Shown: positions 15,036-17,620 of the stretch, piece after piece
Layout: every line of letters begins with the position of its first letter
How positions within the stretch are numbered: the stretch's first letter is position 1
Assembly (NCBI GenBank): GCA_937934705.1
Contig: CALGYY010000158.1
Span: 1-17,620, forward strand
DNA from: an uncultured Bacteroidota bacterium
GTDB taxonomy: Bacteria; Bacteroidota; Bacteroidia; Bacteroidales; CAIWKO01
Reading direction: 5' to 3'
DNA length: 17,620 nucleotides
Notes under the pieces: generated by a model
What the model saw: only the letters and a program-made list of their open reading frames with translations
Database searches by the model: none
What the model was told of the DNA's origin: nothing
Translations under genes and position numbers: made by a program

Positions 15036-17330
15036 ATGAAAAGAATACTTGTTCTTTTTCTGGGATTGGTTTTATTCCAAAACAACATATATTCTCAATG
15101 TGGTGGTCCGCCGCTGACGGTAACGAACCCATCCTTTGAAGGCACGCCGGCACCGCACATCACCCCTCCGGGGTGGGATATTTGTATGCCGGGAGTTACT
15201 CCCGACACACAGCCCGGATCCTGGGGAGTGACTTTGCCTCCGTCTAACGGCAGTTCGTACATCGGACTCGTTTACGCACCCAGCATTCCCTGGCAGGAAG
15301 GCGCCGGACAAAACCTCAGTGCTCCAATGGCCGCCGGAACCAATTACAACTTCACGATTGATCTGGCGACCATGGCATCAGCCGACCCGCTGACAGGCAT
15401 TGTATTGCCACCCTATTGCGGGCAGATCCAATTATGGGGAGGCATGGCCGGGGTCAACTCAGGCTGTGACCAGTCTGAACTTTTATGGACCTCACCGGTC
15501 ATCACCAACACTTCCTGGGTTACTTATAACCTTTCTTTCACACCCACCCAGAACTGGAACCACATTCTGTTTGTGATTTATGCTCAGCCACCTGCTTGTA
15601 CTGACGGGCAATATATCCTGATGGATAATATGACGCCCATCATTCCGGACGCTGATATCGCCGCCTTTTCAGCGACTACGGTCTGCCAGGGCAGTACCAC
15701 CATATTCACTGACGGATCCACATCATCCAGCGGTACCATCACCAACTGGAACTGGGACTTCGGTGACGGTGGACCGGGATCCACCCAGCAAAATCCCACC
15801 CACACCTATACTTCGCCCGGCATTTACAATGTATCTCTCACCATCATCAGCAATATTCCGTGTACAACCAATGTCGTGCAACAGGTCACCGTCAATCCCA
15901 TACCGGTGGTGGGGATCAGTGCCTCACCAGCCTCAGTATGTGCCGGCCAGCCGGCTGTGCTGACCGCTGCGGGTGCCGACACTTATAGCTGGAGTCACGG
16001 CCTCGGAAGCGGAAACCCGGTGAATGTTTTCCCCTCATCCACTACTACATACACAGTTACGGGCAGTTCTCTTGGCTGTACCTCTTCAGCAACGATCACC
16101 ATTGCCTCAGGAAGTATGGATCTCAGCGGCCAGGTAAACCAGCACGTAAGCTGCTATGGCGGCAATGACGGCTCTGCCTCCGTGAATGTTATCACGGGAA
16201 CACCGCCCTACACTTATTCGTGGTCACCGGCCGGAGGATCGGGATCGTCGGCGGTGAATCTGAATGCAGGACCTTATGTGGTCACCGTAAGCGATTCCAT
16301 GGGATGTCAGGACACAGTGAATATCACGATCAATCAACCCGCGGAGCTCATTGCCGATATTACGGACAGCACCCATGTTTTATGCTACGGAGCATCCACA
16401 GGCAATGCCACAGTAAGCGTTACAGGCGGCACCCCGCCATACACTTACCTTTGGATGCCCGCCGGCGGCACAGGTCCGACAACCACTGGGATCCCTGCAG
16501 GCATTTACCAGGTGAATGTCACTGACGATCATGGCTGCAGCACTTATCAACTGGTCACCATACAGCAATCCCCGGCTGTCAATATCGCCATTACTCCTGT
16601 GAACGTTGCCTGTCCGGGCGACTGCAACGGCTCGGCGACTGTTCTCGCTACCGGCGGCATCCCGCCCTACCTTTACAATTGGGCGACGACACCCCCGCAG
16701 ACCAACCAGACCATCAATAATCTGTGCACCGGCAATTACACGGTATATGTGACCGATGGCAATAACTGCGTATTCAGTGAAAGTACCACTATAGAAACCA
16801 ATTCTGATGCACATGCCGTATTTTCTGCTTATCCAATGGAAGGTGTGATTCCTCTGAATGTTGATTTCACCTATACCGGCAGTGCAGCAGCCACATGGTT
16901 GTGGGACTTCGGTGACGGAAGCACTTCCCTGTTGCCTGACCCTTCGCATACATATACTGAAAGCGGGATTTACACGGTGACCCTGATCGTCACCTCCGGA
17001 CCTCCGGATTTCTGTGCAGACACTTTTCGCATGGAGATCATGGCCATTCAGCCCTCTTCGATTGTTGTACCCAATGTTTTCACGCCAAACGGGGATGGAC
17101 ATAATGATGAATTTGCACCAGAAACGGTGGCTATCGAACACCTGAAGGCCGTGATCTATAACAGGTGGGGCAAGATAGTGTATGAATGGGACGGTGTTGA
17201 AGGTGCCTGGAACGGGGAGCACAAAACCGGAGGAAAATGTGCCGATGGCACCTATTACTACATCATTGAAGCTGAAGGTTACGACAGCATGGAATACAAA
17301 CTTCATGGAACGGTGACCCTTCTTAAATAA
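15036..17330 (+). CDS. Large cell-surface adhesin with PKD domains, SprB repeats and T9SS type B sorting domain
   Basis: A 764-residue protein. In order: signal peptide (1-20); an N-terminal jelly-roll/CBM-like domain (about 22-205) opening with NPSFEGTPAP; PKD domain 1 (about 207-288, WNWDFGDG); an Ig-like segment (about 290-357); three SprB-type repeats (about 361-433, 441-510, 517-588) with the G-G-T-P-P-Y-T-Y pattern; PKD domain 2 (about 590-668, WLWDFGDG); and a gliding-motility/T9SS type B C-terminal domain (about 676-764) beginning VPNVFTPNGDGHNDEF and containing YNRWGKIVYE and GTYYYII. Family knowledge: such proteins are exported by T9SS and shown on or released from the cell surface, often as adhesins. 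The N-terminal domain may bind a glycan, but that is inference. Its tandem paralogue begins 8 bases after the stop. Confidence 0.9.
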   Translation: MKRILVLFLGLVLFQNNIYSQCGGPPLTVTNPSFEGTPAPHITPPGWDICMPGVTPDTQPGSWGVTLPPSNGSSYIGLVYAPSIPWQEGAGQNLSAPMAAGTNYNFTIDLATMASADPLTGIVLPPYCGQIQLWGGMAGVNSGCDQSELLWTSPVITNTSWVTYNLSFTPTQNWNHILFVIYAQPPACTDGQYILMDNMTPIIPDADIAAFSATTVCQGSTTIFTDGSTSSSGTITNWNWDFGDGGPGSTQQNPTHTYTSPGIYNVSLTIISNIPCTTNVVQQVTVNPIPVVGISASPASVCAGQPAVLTAAGADTYSWSHGLGSGNPVNVFPSSTTTYTVTGSSLGCTSSATITIASGSMDLSGQVNQHVSCYGGNDGSASVNVITGTPPYTYSWSPAGGSGSSAVNLNAGPYVVTVSDSMGCQDTVNITINQPAELIADITDSTHVLCYGASTGNATVSVTGGTPPYTYLWMPAGGTGPTTTGIPAGIYQVNVTDDHGCSTYQLVTIQQSPAVNIAITPVNVACPGDCNGSATVLATGGIPPYLYNWATTPPQTNQTINNLCTGNYTVYVTDGNNCVFSESTTIETNSDAHAVFSAYPMEGVIPLNVDFTYTGSAAATWLWDFGDGSTSLLPDPSHTYTESGIYTVTLIVTSGPPDFCADTFRMEIMAIQPSSIVVPNVFTPNGDGHNDEFAPETVAIEHLKAVIYNRWGKIVYEWDGVEGAWNGEHKTGGKCADGTYYYIIEAEGYDSMEYKLHGTVTLLK
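15126..15317 (+). repeat. Paralogous N-terminal domain, copy A
   Basis: Residues 31-94 of the adhesin align without gaps to the same residues of the next gene (17429-17620). Only two of the 64 residues differ, Ile42/Val and Thr66/Ala. Confidence 0.9.
16116..16799 (+). repeat. Three SprB-type repeats in the adhesin
   Basis: Each repeat of about 70 residues has an opening Cys, a G-N/C-G-S/N-A core, a T/I-P-P-Y-x-Y motif, and a closing N/D-G/M-x-C segment. The cysteine pairs are Cys373/Cys424, Cys450/Cys501 and Cys526/Cys578. The third repeat has an additional Cys530. The DNA copies have diverged and are not recent duplications. Confidence 0.75.
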
Positions 17331-17338
17331 AACCCATC

Positions 17339-17620
17339 ATGAAAAAAACGATCCTGAGTTTAATGATCGCCGGAATCAGTCTCTGGGCAAGCGCCCAATG
17401 CGGAACCGGTCCCATACTCACGGTTAACAATCCTTCCTTTGAAGGCACCCCCGCCCCGCACGTTACCCCGCCGGGATGGGACATATGTATGCCGGGCGTG
17501 ACGCCCGACACACAACCGGGTTCCTGGGGAGTTGCCCTGCCCCCGTCAAACGGGAGTTCCTATATAGGCCTTGTTTATGCCCCCAGCATCCCCTGGCAGG
17601 AAGGTGCAGGACAGAATCTC
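17339..17620 (+). CDS. Tandem paralogue of the adhesin (N-terminal part only, cut by window edge)
   Basis: The frame is open from ATG 17339 through 94 codons to the window end. A signal peptide (MKKTILSLMIAGISLWASAQ) leads into a domain opening with NNPSFEGTPAP that is almost identical to the start of the preceding adhesin. After the signal peptide there are only three differences over residues 27-94 (Thr30/Asn, Ile42/Val, Thr66/Ala). A third cysteine-containing segment, WDICMPG, is conserved. The rest of the protein is outside the window. By analogy it probably also carries PKD/SprB-type repeats and a T9SS sorting domain, but that cannot be seen. It starts 8 bases after the stop of the first copy, so the two are co-transcribed. 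Confidence 0.9.
   Translation, partial: MKKTILSLMIAGISLWASAQCGTGPILTVNNPSFEGTPAPHVTPPGWDICMPGVTPDTQPGSWGVALPPSNGSSYIGLVYAPSIPWQEGAGQNL
17429..17620 (+). repeat. Paralogous N-terminal domain, copy B
   Basis: This is the counterpart of 15126-15317. About half of the 64 codons carry synonymous changes relative to copy A, against two amino-acid changes. Homology continues to the last base of the window. Confidence 0.9.

Noticed and set aside
16380..17306. 308-codon open frame on the minus strand within the adhesin
   Set aside because: It is antisense to well-defined SprB, PKD and sorting domains, and its translation shows no family features.

Overview
The window looks like chromosomal DNA of an uncultured member of the Bacteroidota, probably class Bacteroidia. 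Evidence: C-terminal sorting domains of the type IX secretion system (T9SS) of both type A (one protein) and type B (one protein); PKD and SprB-type adhesin repeats; several TAnnTTTG-like -7 boxes, the Bacteroidota promoter form; and start codons that mostly lack a Shine-Dalgarno sequence. No tRNA, rRNA, CRISPR array, transposase or phage gene was seen.

Region 1 (1-5558, + strand) is a compact operon. It begins with the last 12 codons of an unknown gene. Next is a PLP-dependent amino-acid decarboxylase interrupted by one in-frame TAA. Then come a urea-transporter-fold membrane protein fused to an M23 (LytM-type) peptidase domain, a TPR plus outer-membrane beta-barrel protein, and a secreted TPR protein. 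The last three genes overlap by 10 and 13 bases, and the two overlapping starts carry the only clear GGAGG ribosome-binding sites in the window. The set suggests an envelope-spanning system made of a cytoplasmic enzyme, an inner-membrane channel with a wall-active domain, periplasmic TPRs and an outer-membrane barrel. This is the best candidate for an undescribed system here, but its function is inference.

Region 2 (5583-8920) is a pair of minus-strand genes with visibly lower G+C than either flank: a secreted M48-type metalloprotease with a long unknown C-terminal part, preceded by a secreted protein of unknown function. A 305-base A+T-rich intergenic region separates them from the next gene.

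Region 3 (8921-11621) is one large secreted cysteine protease. It has a C10/streptopain prodomain and catalytic domain, a PKD domain, an Asp-box beta-propeller and a T9SS type A signal, and it ends at a strong intrinsic terminator.

Region 4 (11664-14435) holds a small secreted unknown protein followed closely by a cation diffusion facilitator, and a MATE-family exporter on the opposite strand. The 3' ends of the two transporter genes overlap.

Region 5 (14514-17620) is a surface-protein operon: a small secreted protein, a 764-residue adhesin with PKD domains, SprB repeats and a T9SS type B domain, and the start of a tandem paralogue cut by the window edge. The paralogues' N-terminal domains are almost identical in protein but differ at about half of their codons, so the duplication is old and the domain is under strong purifying selection.
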